Below, one piece after another: positions 23,951 through 35,222 of a stretch of DNA of 64,000 nt; the first letter of the stretch is position 1; every line of letters starts with the position of its first letter. Location: assembly GCF_904849725.1 (NCBI RefSeq), contig NC_058522.1, positions 198,879,986 through 198,943,985 on the forward strand, written 5' to 3'. Made by a program: the position numbers and the translations under genes. Source of the stretch: Hordeum vulgare subsp. vulgare (lineage: Eukaryota; Streptophyta; Magnoliopsida; Poales; Poaceae). Below the pieces are notes generated by a model, which did not search any database, was not told the origin of the DNA, and saw nothing but the letters and a program-made list of their open reading frames with translations.

Positions 23951-24700
23951 TCACGAAAAAGGCAAGAATTGAAGCACAACGAGAGCATCATAAAGCATGT
24001 GAAAATCACATATAAGTCTAACATACTTCCTATGCATAGGCATTTTATAGGAAAACAAATTGGCAAGACAACCAATACTTACCAAATGCAAGGAAGAAGA
24101 AAGAGACAATAGCAATCTCAACATAACAAGAGGTAATTTGGTAACATGAAAGTTTCTACCATAATATTTTCCTGTCTCATAGCAATTACATGTGGGATCA
24201 TATTCAAATTCAACAATATAGCTATCACATAGGATATTCTTTTCATGATCCACATGCATGCAAAGTTGACGCTCTTCAAAAATAGTGGGATTATCATCAA
24301 CTAAAGTCATGACTTCTCCAAACCCACTTTCAATATCATTGCAAACATCATATTCATCATGAGGCTTAAACGAAGTTTCAAGATCATAAGAAAAAATGTC
24401 ACCCCAATCACGATCATTGCAACAAGTAGTGGACATAGCAAAACTAGCATCCCCAAGCTTAGGGTTTTGCATATTTTTAGCATCATTGCCATTAATAGAA
24501 TTCATAGTGAAACCATTGCAATCATGCTTTTCATTCAAGGAGCCTTCGTGAATAACTTTATAAATTTCTTCATCACGATTTTCAGATTCATGCATCTCAA
24601 GCAAAACTCCATAGAGAAAGTCAAGTGCACACAACTCACTAGCAATTGGATCAACATAATTGGATCTCTTAAAGAGATTAGCAAGTGGATGAGGATCCAT
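23951..24700 (-). CDS. Uncharacterised 249-codon ORF of element D
   Basis: Uninterrupted frame in the sense direction of D, starting MDPHPLANLFKRSNYVDP about 250 bp after the primer-binding region, so it occupies the Gag position. The protein is acidic and Cys/His-containing (CNDIESGFGEV, CNCYETGKYYG), with a more hydrophobic C-terminal third (VMLRLLLSLSSSLHLVSIG) that could be a membrane segment. I recall related hypothetical proteins in Triticeae repeats but no assigned function. It has no protease, RT or zinc-knuckle motif. Being open while neighbouring elements are full of stops is notable, although a frame of this length may survive by age alone. The ATG at 24700 is the first in frame. 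Confidence 0.6.
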   Translation of the reverse strand: MDPHPLANLFKRSNYVDPIASELCALDFLYGVLLEMHESENRDEEIYKVIHEGSLNEKHDCNGFTMNSINGNDAKNMQNPKLGDASFAMSTTCCNDRDWGDIFSYDLETSFKPHDEYDVCNDIESGFGEVMTLVDDNPTIFEERQLCMHVDHEKNILCDSYIVEFEYDPTCNCYETGKYYGRNFHVTKLPLVMLRLLLSLSSSLHLVSIGCLANLFSYKMPMHRKYVRLICDFHMLYDALVVLQFLPFS

Positions 24701-24946
24701 ATCAATAGATTTTTAGTAGGCGAATATGCAAGCATATTGAAGGCACATATCACACAAGCAAAGGAAAGGCAAACAAAAAAGGCAAATATTTTTGCAAATT
24801 TTTGTTTTTCAGAAGTGGGGGAGAGGAAAACGAGAGGCAAAAAAGTAAATGCAAGAGATGAGTTTGCGACACTTAGTTGGATAAGCTTCACTTAGAATAA
24901 TCCCTGGTGCCAGAAATTGAAACGATGACGGGAGACTATTCTTGAC

Positions 24947-24982
24947 TTGTTCCTCCCAGGCAACAGTGCCAGAAATCCTTCT
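24947..24982 (-). other. D primer-binding region
   Basis: Reversed TGGCACTGTTGCCTGGGAG lies a few bases inside the right LTR. This is the usual TGGCGCCGTTGCC-type primer-binding region with substitutions. Confidence 0.7.
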
Positions 24983-26499
24983 TGCTACCTCTTGAGCTTG
25001 CGTTGGTTTTTCCTTTGAAGAGGAAAGGGTGATGCAGCACAGTAGCAGTAAGTATTTCCCTCAGTTTTGAGAACCAAGGTATCAATCTAGTAGGAGAATC
25101 AAGCCAAGTGTCTAGAGTACGTGCGCAAACACAAATGAGCTTGCACCCAACGGTATAAAGGGGTTGTCAATCCCATCAAGATTGATTGCAAAGTGAGATC
25201 TGAAGGCGGAAAGTGCAACAAAGTAAAAGTGTAAGGCTGAAAATATGATGTGAAGTAGACCCGGGGGCCATAGTATTCACTAGAGGCTTCTCTAAAAATA
25301 GCAAATATTACGGTGGCTGAACAAATTACTGTCGAGCAATTGATAGAACCACGCAAAGTCATGACGATATCTAAGGCAATGATCATACATATAGGCATCA
25401 TGTCCGAGACAAGTAGACTGATACTTTCTGCATCTACTACTATTACTCCACACATCTACCGCTATCCACATGCATCAAGTGTATTGAGTTCATGACGAAC
25501 AGAGTAACGCCTTAAGCAAGATGACATGATGTAGCGGGATAAACTCAAACCAATGATGTAAACCCCTTCTTTTTACCCTTGATGGCAACAACACGATGCG
25601 TGCCTCGCTACCCCTTCTGTCACTGGGTGAGGTCACCCCACGGTATGGACCCAAAACCAAGCACTTCTCCCATTGCAAGAATCATAGATCAAGTTGGACA
25701 AACAAAACCCACAACTTGAAGAGAATTACAAGGATATGAAATCATGCATATAAGAGATCAGAAGAAACTCAAATAAGATTCATAGATAATCTGATCATAA
25801 ATCCACAATTCATCGGATCTCGACAAACACACCGCAAAAGAAGATTACATCGGATAGATCTCCATGAAGATCATGGAGAACTTTGTATTGAAGACCCAAG
25901 AGAGAGAAGAAGCCATCTAGCTACTAGCTATGGACCTGAACGTCTATGGTGAACTACTCACGCATCATCGAAGAGGCAATGGTGTTGATGAAGAAGCCCT
26001 CCGTATCTGAATCCCCCCTCCGGCAGGGCACCAGAACGTGCCCCAGATGGGATCTTGCGGAGACAGAAGCTTGCGGCGGCGGAAAAGTATTTTCGTGGAT
26101 CTCTCCCATGGTTTTGAATTTTTCGGGGATTTATAGGCGGAAGAAGTAGGGCAGACGAGCCACAGGGGGGCCACAAGCCTGCTAGGTGCGGCCCCCCTGG
26201 CCGCGCCTAGGGGGCTTGTGGCCTCCCCTGGTGGCGTCTGCCTTGGTTCTCACACCTCCTGTGTATCTACTGTTCCGGGAAAAATCTTTTCAGAAGTTTT
26301 ATTCCGTTTGGACTCCGTTTAATATTATCCTCTGAAAAGGGTCAAAAACACACACAAAAAACAGGAACTGGCACTGGCACTGGCACTGAGTTAATAAGTT
26401 AGTCCCAAAAAAGATATAAAAGGCATACAAAACATCCAAAGTTTGACAATATAATAGCATGGAACTATAAAAAATTGTAGATACGTTGGAGACGTATCA
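24983..26499 (-). repeat. D right LTR (its 5' LTR)
   Basis: TGCTACCTCTTGAGCTTG to GAGACGTATCA, 1517 bp. TATA-like element on the minus strand at about 26127-26137. Followed by TSD AGGTC. Confidence 0.9.
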
Positions 26500-26504
26500 A
26501 GGTC

Positions 26505-27306
26505 ATGCAGCACCAATTCCCGGAAGGGTTCAAACCCGTGACCATAGAACAATACGATGGGAAGACAGACCCCGCCGCGTGGATAGAAGATTTCCTTCTC
26601 CACATCCATATCGCCAGGGAGACAACCTCCATGCCATAAAATACTTACCCCTAAAGCTCAAAGGATCGGCATGACACTGGCTAAACAGCCTTCCCGAAGA
26701 CTCCACTGGGAGGTGGGAAGAGCTCGAGGGGTCTTTCCTATCTAACTTTCAGGGAACCTATGTTCGGCCGCCGGATTCATACGACGTGAGCAACATTGTT
26801 CAAAAGGCGGGCGAATCGGCGAGAGAATTCTGGAATCGGTTCCTAACCAAGAAGAATCAAATTGTGGACTGTCCGAATGCTGAGGGAATAGCCTCTTTTA
26901 GGCACAACATCCAGGACGAATGGCTGTCCCGAAAGCTCGGCGAGGATAGGCTGAAATCAATGTCCGCTCTCACTACCCTCCTAACCTGCTTTTGCACGGG
27001 CGAAGATAATTGGCTAGCTTGGTGCAGCCATAACACACACGAACCAAGAACCTCTGAAGTTCGGGACGGAAATGACAAGCCAAGAAAAAACAAGGACAAA
27101 CACCGCCACCGTAACGGTGACGACAATGACACATCAGTAAATGCTGGATTCTGCAGCTCAAAACTTGGATAGTCGAAGAAACCCTTTAAAGGGAATAGGG
27201 GCGGACCGACTCCATGGGATAAAATCATGGAACGTCCCTGCCAGCTCAATGTCATCCAAGACAAGCCCATCACCCACACCAACCATAACTGTTGGGTGTT
27301 CAAATA
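26505..27306 (+). pseudogene. F1 gag, C-terminal part
   Basis: Continues Gag directly after the D TSD (QHQFPEGFKPVTIEQYDGKT), the entry to the Retrotrans_gag domain. It passes AWIEDFLLHIHIARE, a frameshift near 26620, LHAIKYLPLKLKGSA, a TGA at about 26672, then WEELEGSFLSNF, VSNIVQKAGESAREFWNRF and LTTLLTCFCTGEDNW. A basic tail (KPRKNKDKHRHRN) and a remnant HNCWVFK lead to a stop at about 27305. The longest open piece is 26786-27172. Confidence 0.85.
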
Positions 27307-28156
27307 GGTCGGCTAGCTAGCCATCGAGGAATAGAACAGGGGCCCATGAAGTGAAGACGACGAGTAGCCGTGCGGCCCGAACACTGGGGGTCCAAAAATA
27401 GTTCCTTCCAAAGGTCAAAACCATGAACATGATTTATGTCACTCACATACAAAATAAGGAGAGGAAACAAGCCCTTCAGGAGGTATACAACGTAGAGCCC
27501 GTAGCCTCGGAATATAATTCATGGTCAGCTTGCCCGATCACCTTCGATTACAGGGATCACCCAACCAGTATCCGTCATGGAGGGTCGGCCGCCCTCGTCC
27601 TAGATCCCATTGTAGATGGGTACCACCTCACTAGTGTCCTTATGGACGGAGGAAGTAGCCTTAACCTAATTTACTAAGATACGGTGAAAAAATGGGCACA
27701 AAGCCATCAAGAATCAAACCAAGCAGCACTACCTTTAAAGGACTGATTCTAGGTGTCGAAGCCCGCTTCTATCGTACGATAACATTGGAGGTTGTGTTCG
27801 GTTCACCTCACAGCTTCCACAATGAAGATTTGGTCATAGACATCGTCGCCTTTCACAGCGGATACCACGCACTGCTCGGCCACATAGCTTTAGCCCACTT
27901 CAATGTTGTGCCCCACTATGTCTATATGAAGCTTAAAATACCCGGACCCAAGGGAGTTACCACCATGGCAATATAGAGTGATGTCTCCGGATCGAGGAAT
28001 ACAGAGCCGCCTGGTAGGTGAATGCCAACATGACAGCGAATCATCAAGCCACGGGCCGGTAACCAAGGCACGGCAAGCAGGCAAGCGAGTCCGAGCTCAA
28101 TCAGATCTGCCGAAGACTTCTTCAGCTCAGATTAAATAGGGATATGCCTCCCACGG
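27307..28156 (+). pseudogene. F1 aspartic protease (broken), up to the T insertion
   Basis: Frame 27423-27677 contains ITFDYRDHP and the active-site region VLMDGGSSLNLIY, where the gypsy protease has D-x-G-S-S. A stop at about 27675 and a shift follow, then 27692-27976 carries ITLEVVFGSPHSFHNEDLVID and GYHALLGHIALAHFNVVPHY, the end of the protease fold. Bases 27980-28156 are the degraded linker. T inserted here; beyond it (41732 on) only a short tail continues, and no reverse transcriptase appears. Confidence 0.8.
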
Positions 28157-28704
28157 TGTTGGGGATATTATCCTGCCATGAGACCCGCCCTAGGGGGTCG
28201 GGTCAAAATGATGGAGGCTCAACATTCATACTCAAGTTGGGCCCTGACCTATGAAGCCGAAGGCACAAGGAGTTTAGCAACGAGAGTCGGTTGCGGCCCA
28301 AGATACAAAGTGGGCGACTCATGGGCCATACAGGAGAAGGGTCGCCAAGAGTTTCCTTGCTTAAGGGGCAAGGTGAGTTAGAGACATAACAGGTCACGAT
28401 TCGTAACATGACATGGACTCTTGTATACCTAGAGCCTCGACCTGTATATAAAGACGAGTCTCTAGAGCTGGTAGATTAAGTTAACATCAATCGAGAGTTA
28501 GGTCAGGCGAATCCACACCTTTGTAATCGATTTCCACAACAATATACACATAGTAGGACGTAGGCTTTTACCTTAACCTGAGTGGCCGAACCTGGGTAAA
28601 ATCGTCTCTTGCTCCCTATTAACCCCTTTGAGTCGCCACATGGTTGCAAGGCCGCCATCTTGAAGTCCTCTCAGGAGGACATCGGCAGTGACAAAACCAC
28701 GACA
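28157..28704 (+). repeat. T left (5') LTR
   Basis: TGTTGGGGATATTATCC to AAAACCACGACA, 548 bp. TATA box GTATATAAAG at about 28444-28453; the right LTR has GTGTAAAAAG there. Confidence 0.92.
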
Positions 28705-28724
28705 GTTGGCGCCCACCGTGGGGC
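28705..28724 (+). other. T primer-binding region
   Basis: GTTGGCGCCCACCGTGGGGC immediately after the LTR, the usual TTGGCGCC-type site of this gypsy group. Confidence 0.8.
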
Positions 28725-31323
28725 TTACGCATGGTGGAGTTGAGTTCTCAAAGGGAGCCCTTCTAGGGTTAGGGGGCTTCATCGACAACTCAAGAGCCTC
28801 CGCGGAAGGTACTACATCGACAACTCAAGCTGGGATCCCGTGGCCGGTTCAGTTAAATCAGTTTATCGGGTCCCCTTCGGCAAGATTCACATCTTCATCG
28901 GCAAGATCCGAACGTTGGTTCCCGAGACGGACATCTGCACCGACATCGCCGAGCCAGCTTGGCTCACCCTACCAGCCGCATCTCGGATTGGATGGTGTCG
29001 CGTCTTCATCGGCTTCACATAGGGGGCAGCCTCCCAAATGAACCAGAAGCTGGTCGAGATACCCGTGTCAATTCTGATGATGAGTCATCAATCGGAGATA
29101 CGGACTCGATCTGTCCTCTTTACGAGGGAAGGCTGGGCGGTTTCTCTGAGGCGGAAATCTCTGAAGGGACACGGGAACCGCCAAGCCAAGTCGTCATCTA
29201 TATGGCAGGGGCCACAACGTCTCAGAACCAGCCGAACGCGGCAGCCGCCAACGGAATCAGCGGATCTGGGAATACAGCAGCCCAGGCCATGACAGATCTG
29301 ATAGTCGAGATGTAAAAACTCATGGTAGTACCATGATGGTTGATAACCAAGAGGAAGTTAATGCAGAATTAGCCAAACTTTGGGAGGACATGGCACAGAT
29401 ACAACACGAGATCGATGCTGAGAAGACCCGGATGGCAGATCAGCAGGTTCAGATCAACGAAAAGGTGGAGCACTTCATGTTGGAGGTGTGGCGACTTGAG
29501 CGCCAGCGAATCACGTTGGATGTTGTTCATCACAGGAGGCATCAGAGTCGTATCACAGCCAACCGTAACCCTACTCGCCTGTTCAACATCCCGCATACGC
29601 CCGACGCGGACCATAACCCGCCTCGCCAGAGCAATCCACAGGTTGAGATTTACCAGCAGCCAATGCAACCCCCATTGATCCCACAAACGGCTCAACACTT
29701 CCAAACACCTCAAGGCCACTTCTCCAACCCGTTGGATAATGTGTTTGCTGCGACCCGCCACTTGGAGTCTGTTCCTATTTGTGGGAACGCCGCGCTGGAG
29801 GTGGAGGCAAGGAATACCATCGAGATGTTAAAGACGGTGATGCTCCAACACATATAGTTTTCATACAGTCGTTATCGTCTGCACTCCATGCCATAGGAAA
29901 GCCATAGGAACAGTCTCCCAAATGATCCTCCGACGGTTTCCCGCAACGTCCGTCGATGCCAACCTCAAATCAATCCACCAGAGCTGCTGACATCAAATGC
30001 TCAGGCGTTTGTCAAAGCGTGCACGAGCCGCCCGGCAGGCAGAGACAGAGGCAACGGCAACATTGGCGGGTCAGGGAGTTCCACCATATGCCCAGCTGGC
30101 TCCTGGATACAGTGGGCAGGGAGGAAGGTATGTAGGTATCCGCTGACTATCTTTTTCTCTATGCAATGAGCGCATGCCCAGAGACTTCAAGGGCCCTCGT
30201 AAGGTACCCAAATATACACCCGATCTTGAGGCAGGGGCATGGGTTGAGAGATATGAGTTGGCTATGGACATGCTTCATGCTAGCGCCGCGGTCTGTGCCA
30301 ATTATTTCACCATGATGTTGGAAGGACCGGCCCGCATGTGGTTGAAGAATCTACCACCCAACTCCATCAACACTTGGGCGTAACTCAAGGAGCACTTCGT
30401 TAAAAACCTTCGAGGGACCTCCAATCGTCCGATGACTATTCTATATTTTCAACATTGTGTTCAGCGGGTGGATGAATCGGCTCATCACTAGACGAGGCGG
30501 GTCGCGGAGATTATCCATTCTTCGGATGACATCACGATGGCTCAAGCCATGCCGATATTGGAAAATAACTATTATTTCCAGCCTTTGGTGTTGAAACTCG
30601 ACCGTGTTAAGCGGAAGGTGTAGGACATGGGCGAGTTGATAGACACCCTTACCAGATATGCTGAGTCAGATGGCACGAAGGATGCCGGCTCTGATGATGA
30701 GAAGGTCGGTGAAGTTGAAAGGGGAGATGGAGTTAAAAGCCACTTTGAGACTCACATGCGCAACAGCACTCAAGGAGGTCAAGGAAAAAGAAGGCAACAA
30801 GATGGCGTGTCTGATTTTGATGCTAATGCCAGTACCGAGCCGAGGAATCATTATCAGAACATTGGTCAGGGCGGCTTTCATGACTGGGCTTTTAGCGGAA
30901 GGAAGCCGCGCAACTATAAAAGAGATAATCAAGGGACCTTGCCGTAAGCATAGTATCCCAGGTGCCCCGTCTACTCACTCTTGGGAAAACTGTTTTGTAA
31001 TGCAGGAATTCCGTCTTCAGGCGTCCAGGGTCCACCAAGGAGGTAACGAGGGTGCCCAGCAGGGTCAATTTGGCCCGGGCGGGTCACGAGGTGGCTCGTT
31101 CAGTGATTTTTCTAACCCAGGTCCTCAAGGGCGAGGCAGCTTGTATAACAATGGTGGACAGTCATGTGGCCAAGGCAATCAATAGTATAATGACTAGGGC
31201 AATTTTCAGCAGCCAATCAACGAGGGCGACTTTCAGAGAAATCCTAAGCAGTTGAATGGCGAGCAATATCATGTCTTCACCACTTGTAACTGTAAAAGGG
31301 ATAAGAAAATAAAGTAGAGGGCC
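28725..31323 (+). pseudogene. T gag (broken)
   Basis: Gag of the Tat lineage in several frames. The N-terminal part around 28959-29315 is Ser/Gly-rich (DDESSIGDTDS). 29333-29857 begins MMVDNQEEVNAELAKLWEDM, a predicted coiled coil, followed by a Pro/Gln-rich stretch. The Retrotrans_gag core lies at 30174-30620 (VPKYTPDLEAGAWVERYELAM, then EGPARMWLKNLP), with TAA at 30381 and TAG at about 30490. 30627-30947 and an overlapping frame to 31185 give the basic tail with HSWENCFVMQEFRLQ and a Gly-rich end. Gag would assemble particles; at least three stops and two shifts prevent that. Confidence 0.8.
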
Positions 31324-31620
31324 ATGAATATGGTTGAGCCGGCGGTTCCCAGATACTTAAACTGGTCTGAACAGCCTGTCACGTGGAGTAGAGCAGATCA
31401 CCAGGCCCAGATTGATAACCCTGGCGACTTGGCGTTGGTGGTGGCGCCTCAGGTTGGGGGTTACATGCTTACTAAGGTCCTCATGGATGGAGGTAGCAGT
31501 ATCAACATCCTGTTCTATGACACCTTCTGGCGGATGAACTTTGATGAGAACGACTTGATGCCTTCAACTACGGTTTTTCATGGCATTGTTTCGAGAAAGT
31601 CGACATATCCTGTTGGGTGA
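31324..31620 (+). pseudogene. T aspartic protease
   Basis: Frame starts MNMVEPAVPRYLNWSEQPVT and contains LVVAPQVGGYMLTKVLMDGG, then SSINILFYDTFW, so the D-x-G-S-S active site is present. TGA at 31618 follows SRKSTYPVG, which cuts the fold before its C-terminal flap; the continuation (IKLNVAFGDESNYR) is legible after the stop. This enzyme would process the Gag-Pol polyprotein. Confidence 0.8.
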
Positions 31621-33064
31621 ATCAAGTTGAATGTGGCTTTTGGTGATGAATCCAATTATAGGTGTGAGTCCTTATCACGCTTTGCTCGGGCGGCCGGCTT
31701 AAGCCCGCTTCATTGCCCGGCCTTGTTATGTGTACTTTAAGCTTAAAATGCCTAGTCTCAAGGGCGCCATCATAGTTAATGGGGATCGAAAGAGAGCTTA
31801 GGAGTGTGAAGAAGGAGACGCCGCATATGCAGGGTCGGCATGCGCTGCCAAAGAGTTGAAGTTCCACAAGGCTAATGTGGACCCAACTGGCATGAGCCCG
31901 CTGAAAAAGCCAACAGTTGATTCCAGCCGCCCCTTAAGTTCAAGCTGGCAGATGATACCAAACAAGTTGATTTCATCCCTGGAAACTCTTCCAAGCAATT
32001 TACTATTGGGGCCGGCTTGGATCCCAAATAGGAAAGCGCGCTCATCGAATTCATGTGTGAGAATCGGGACATCTTTGCATGGAAACCTTCTGACATGCCA
32101 GGAGTATCGAGAGAATTCGGTGAGCACCATCTCGATGTAGATCCCTAGATGAAGCCGGTTGGTCAGTACCTTCGTCATTTTAATGAGGAAAGGCGTAAAG
32201 CAATTGGAGAAGGAGTTGCCCGGCTCAGCTGTCGGGTTCATCGTCGAGATTTTTCATCCTGAGTGGTTGGCTAACCGGTATTAGTTCTCAAGAAGAACGA
32301 CACTTTCCACATGTGCATCGACTATACAAACCGTAACAAAGCTTGTCTGAAGGATCCTTTTGCCCTTCCCTGCATCGGTCAAATCATTGACTCTATGGTG
32401 GGTTGTGAGCATTTGTGCTTTCTGGATGCGTACTCTGGTTATCACTAGATCAAGATGGCCAAGGAGGACCAGGAGAGACGGCCTTTATCACCCCTTTTGG
32501 TGCCTTTTTCTATGTCTCAATGCCTTTTGGACTGAAGAGCGTGGGGCGACTTATCAGCGTTGCATTCAAAATTGTTTGCACAGCCAGATTGGACATAACA
32601 TCCATGCTTATGTCGATGACATCATGGTGAAGTCACAGATGATGGAGACACTTCTAGGCGACCTCAAGGAGATGTTTGATAGCCTCTGGGTGTATCAGAT
32701 GAAGCTTAACCTGACCAAGTGCATGTTTGGGGATCCTGTGGGAAAATTACTGGGATTCCTGGCGTCCGAGCATTGCATTGAAGCTAACCCGGACAAGATC
32801 AAGGCGATAACTTCGCTTGGGAAGCCATCTAACATTAATTAGGTCCAGCGTATGGCGGGTCGTATTGTGGCACTGACTCGTTTCATAAGTCGCCTTGCTG
32901 AGAAGGCCATCCCTCTTTATCAGTTGCTCGGAAAAACGGATCACTTTGTTTGGACCGATGTGGCCAATGAGGCCTTCGAGACCCTTAAGAAGCAACTACT
33001 GAGCCGCCCGAGCTGCCAGCCCCGGCTGACAAAGAGCCAATGCTTTTGTTCATTGCTGCTAACT
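31621..33064 (+). pseudogene. T reverse transcriptase (broken, YVDD intact)
   Basis: RT motifs are readable across frames: CENRDIFAW near 32070, DMPGVSREFGEHHLDVDP, VLKKNDTFHMCIDYTNRNKA near 32290, then FLDAYSGYH followed by a TAG near 32447, ITPFGAFFYVSMPFGLKS near 32490, and AYVDDIMVKSQ with the catalytic YVDD intact at 32609-32620. Thumb and connection follow (LLGFLASEHCIEANPDKI, then RMAGRIVALTRFISRLAEKA). Shifts lie near 31990 and 32480-32540. RT copies element RNA into DNA. Confidence 0.85.
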
Positions 33065-33504
33065 CTAAAGTGGTGAGTGTAGAGGTGGTTGTTGAATGCA
33101 AGGAAGAAGGCAAGGAATATTGTGTTCAGCGACCAGTATATTTTGTCAACGAAGTGTTGACCGTGTCCAAACAGCGATATCCACATTGGCAGAAGCTGGT
33201 CTTTGGGATTTTCATGGCAAGCCGTAAGTTGAAGCACTACTTCCTGGAGCACCCAATCACTGTGGTCAGTTCCGCGTCAATTGGGGACATTATACAGAAC
33301 CGAGAAGCCACTAGGCAGATTTCTAAATGGGCAATAGAGCTTGGTCCTCATCATGTGAAGTGTATGCCTTGCACAGCCATCAAGTCTCAAGCTCTGGTGG
33401 ACTTTATCAATGGTTGGACAGAGTTACAGATTCCAGAAGAAAGGCCCAATAACACATATTGCACTATTCATTTTGATGGCTCTAGGCAATTGGAAGACTC
33501 ATGA
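33040..33504 (+). pseudogene. T RNase H (first domain)
   Basis: The usual gypsy RNase H position after RT, with RPVYFVNEVLTVSKQRYPHW, KLVFGIFMASRKLKHYF and the tail ISKWAIELGPHH. The domain looks altered (VEVVVECKEEGKEYC replaces the active form), as in Tat elements where a second RNase H takes over. TGA at 33502 ends the frame just after HFDGSRQLEDS, which starts the second domain. Confidence 0.8.
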
Positions 33505-34092
33505 GCTAGAGTGGTCTTATCATCCCCAAGAGGTGACAAATTTTGCTATGTCCTGCGACTCATGTTTCCTTGCACCAACAATGCGGCTGAGTATGAGGCG
33601 TTGCTCCATGGGCTCAAGATAGCTAAGGAGAAGAACCTGAGCCGGGTCAGGTGCTTAGGAGACTCAGATTTGGTGGCTCAGCAAGTATCAGGAACTTGGG
33701 ATTCTAAATATCCATTTATGGCAGCTTATAGGCGTGCGATAACCGAGGTGGCGGGTTATTTCCATGGCTACCAGGTTGATCATATTGATAGTCGACACAA
33801 CGAGGCGGCTGATGCTCTATCCCGACTCAGATCTCAACGTGAGCCCATTCCCCCCAATGTGTTCTTGGATGTCGTACATAACCCTTCTGTGAAGTTCCTT
33901 TCTGAAGATGGCATATCGGTTCCTGACCGGGAGTCACAGTTGGTGGCGGCTCTCGGGGAAATTCCTAACTGGACGGTACCTTACATGGCTTATCTTGTTC
34001 GAGGCGAGTTGCGAGCTGATGAAATTTTTGCTAGGAAAATTGTGCGGCGGTGCAAGTCCATGGTTGTACATAAAGGCGAGTTACACAAATGA
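33462..34092 (+). pseudogene. T second, archaeal-like RNase H and start of integrase
   Basis: HFDGSRQLEDS, FCYVLRLMFPCTNNAAEYEA, LGDSDLVAQQVSGTW and DHIDSRHNEAADALSRLR are the marks of the RVT_3-type RNase H, with the acidic residues D, E (AEYEA), D (GDSDL) and D (EAADALS) present. This extra domain is diagnostic of Tat-lineage gypsy elements. The frame goes on through a linker (WTVPYMAYLVRGELRAD) toward integrase and stops at 34090. Confidence 0.85.
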
Positions 34093-35222
34093 AGTACTTT
34101 TGAGGTTTTCCAATGATGTGTTTCGCCGGAAGAAGGGTGAGATATTCTCAATGAGATACATGCGGGCGACTGTGGACATAACGCTGGGTCTGGATCTTTG
34201 GTCTCAAAAGATTTTCGTCATGGTTTCTAATGGTTGATGGCTCATGCCGATGCAAAGGATATAGTGCGTCGATGTGATGGATGTCAGAAGTTTGGACGTC
34301 AAGTACATGTGCTGGCTCAGGAGTTGTGGATGATCCCAATTACATGTCCTTTCGCAATTTGGGGGCTTGATATGGTTGGCCCGTTTGAAATGTCTTCCGA
34401 CAAAAGACCCATCTGTTGGTGGCGGTTGATAAATTTACCAAGTGTGTTGAAGCAGAGCCGGACAACAATTGTGAGGCAGAGCCGGTTGTCAAATTCCTCA
34501 AGAAGCTGACCTTCCGTTTTGGTTATCCCCACAGCATCATTAATGATAATGGTACTAATTTTTCTAAGGGGCAATGAAGGAGTTTTCTCAATGAGAGCAC
34601 ATCTAGCATGATGTATCCGTAGTGGCTCGTCCAAAGTCCAATGGTCAAGCTGAGAGGGCTAAGCGGGAAATGTTGCGTGGAATCAAGCCCCGACTCATGG
34701 TTCCTTTTTCAACGCACTCCAGTTTGTTGGGTCAAAGAGCTTCCTTTCGTACTTTGGAGCATCAGAACAACACTAAACAGATCCACTCGTTACATCCCTT
34801 TTTTCCTCGTCTAAGGGGCTGAGGCGTTTCTTCCTAGCGATATAAGGCATGATTCTCCTAGAGTCGCGGCATACGTGGAAGCAGATAATGAGCAAGCACG
34901 TCAGGATTCTTTGGATGCTCTCGAGGAGGCGCGTGATTTAGCCGCAGCACGATCGGCTATCTACCAACAAGACCTGCGTCGTTACCACAGTCGACGGGTC
35001 AAGAGCCGGGTCTTCCAGGAGGGCGACTTAGTGCTTCTACTGATTCAAGATCATATCGGCATGCAGAAGCTCTCGCCTTCGTGGGAAGTACCTTTCATTA
35101 TCACCAAGAACCTTCACAACGGCTCTTATTACTTGATTGATCTTCCCCCTGACAAGCCTACCTCGCAGGAAGAGACAACCCGCCCGTGGAACATTGCTCC
35201 TCTACGGCCTTATTACACTTAG
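34093..35222 (+). pseudogene. T integrase (broken)
   Basis: Zinc region remnant: CDGCQKFGRQVH near 34273-34308, the CC half of HHCC. The core enters with FAIWGLDMVGPFEM near 34350, then IINDNGTNFSKG near 34537 (second Asp) and PKSNGQAERAKREMLRG near 34630 (catalytic Glu). The C-terminal region is at 34875-35222: RVFQEGDLVLLL, KLSPSWEVPFIITKNLHNGS, YYLIDLPPDK, RPWNIAPLRPYYT. Frames change at least three times. The final TAG at 35220 is the natural end of pol. Integrase would join the cDNA to the genome. Confidence 0.85.

Larger units (their letters stand above)
19716..26499 (-). mobile_element. Element D: non-autonomous long-LTR element, reverse orientation, inside F1 gag
   Basis: LTRs at 19716-21219 (1504 bp) and 24983-26499 (1517 bp), with a perfect TSD AGGTC (19711-19715, 26500-26504). 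The primer-binding region sits left of the right LTR, reversed: CTCCCAGGCAACAGTGCCA, the complement of TGGCACTGTTGCCTGGGAG. The interior is 3.8 kb with one open frame and no protease, RT or integrase. The LTR end GATACGTTGGAGACGTATCA (reverse complement of TGATACGTCTCC) is common in Triticeae gypsy-type elements. It cuts F1 gag between CFTDEV and MQHQFPEGF. Confidence 0.92.

Noticed and set aside
24359..24895. Plus-strand 178-codon frame in D
   Set aside because: It lies opposite the 249-codon frame, against the direction of the element, and has no recognisable content.
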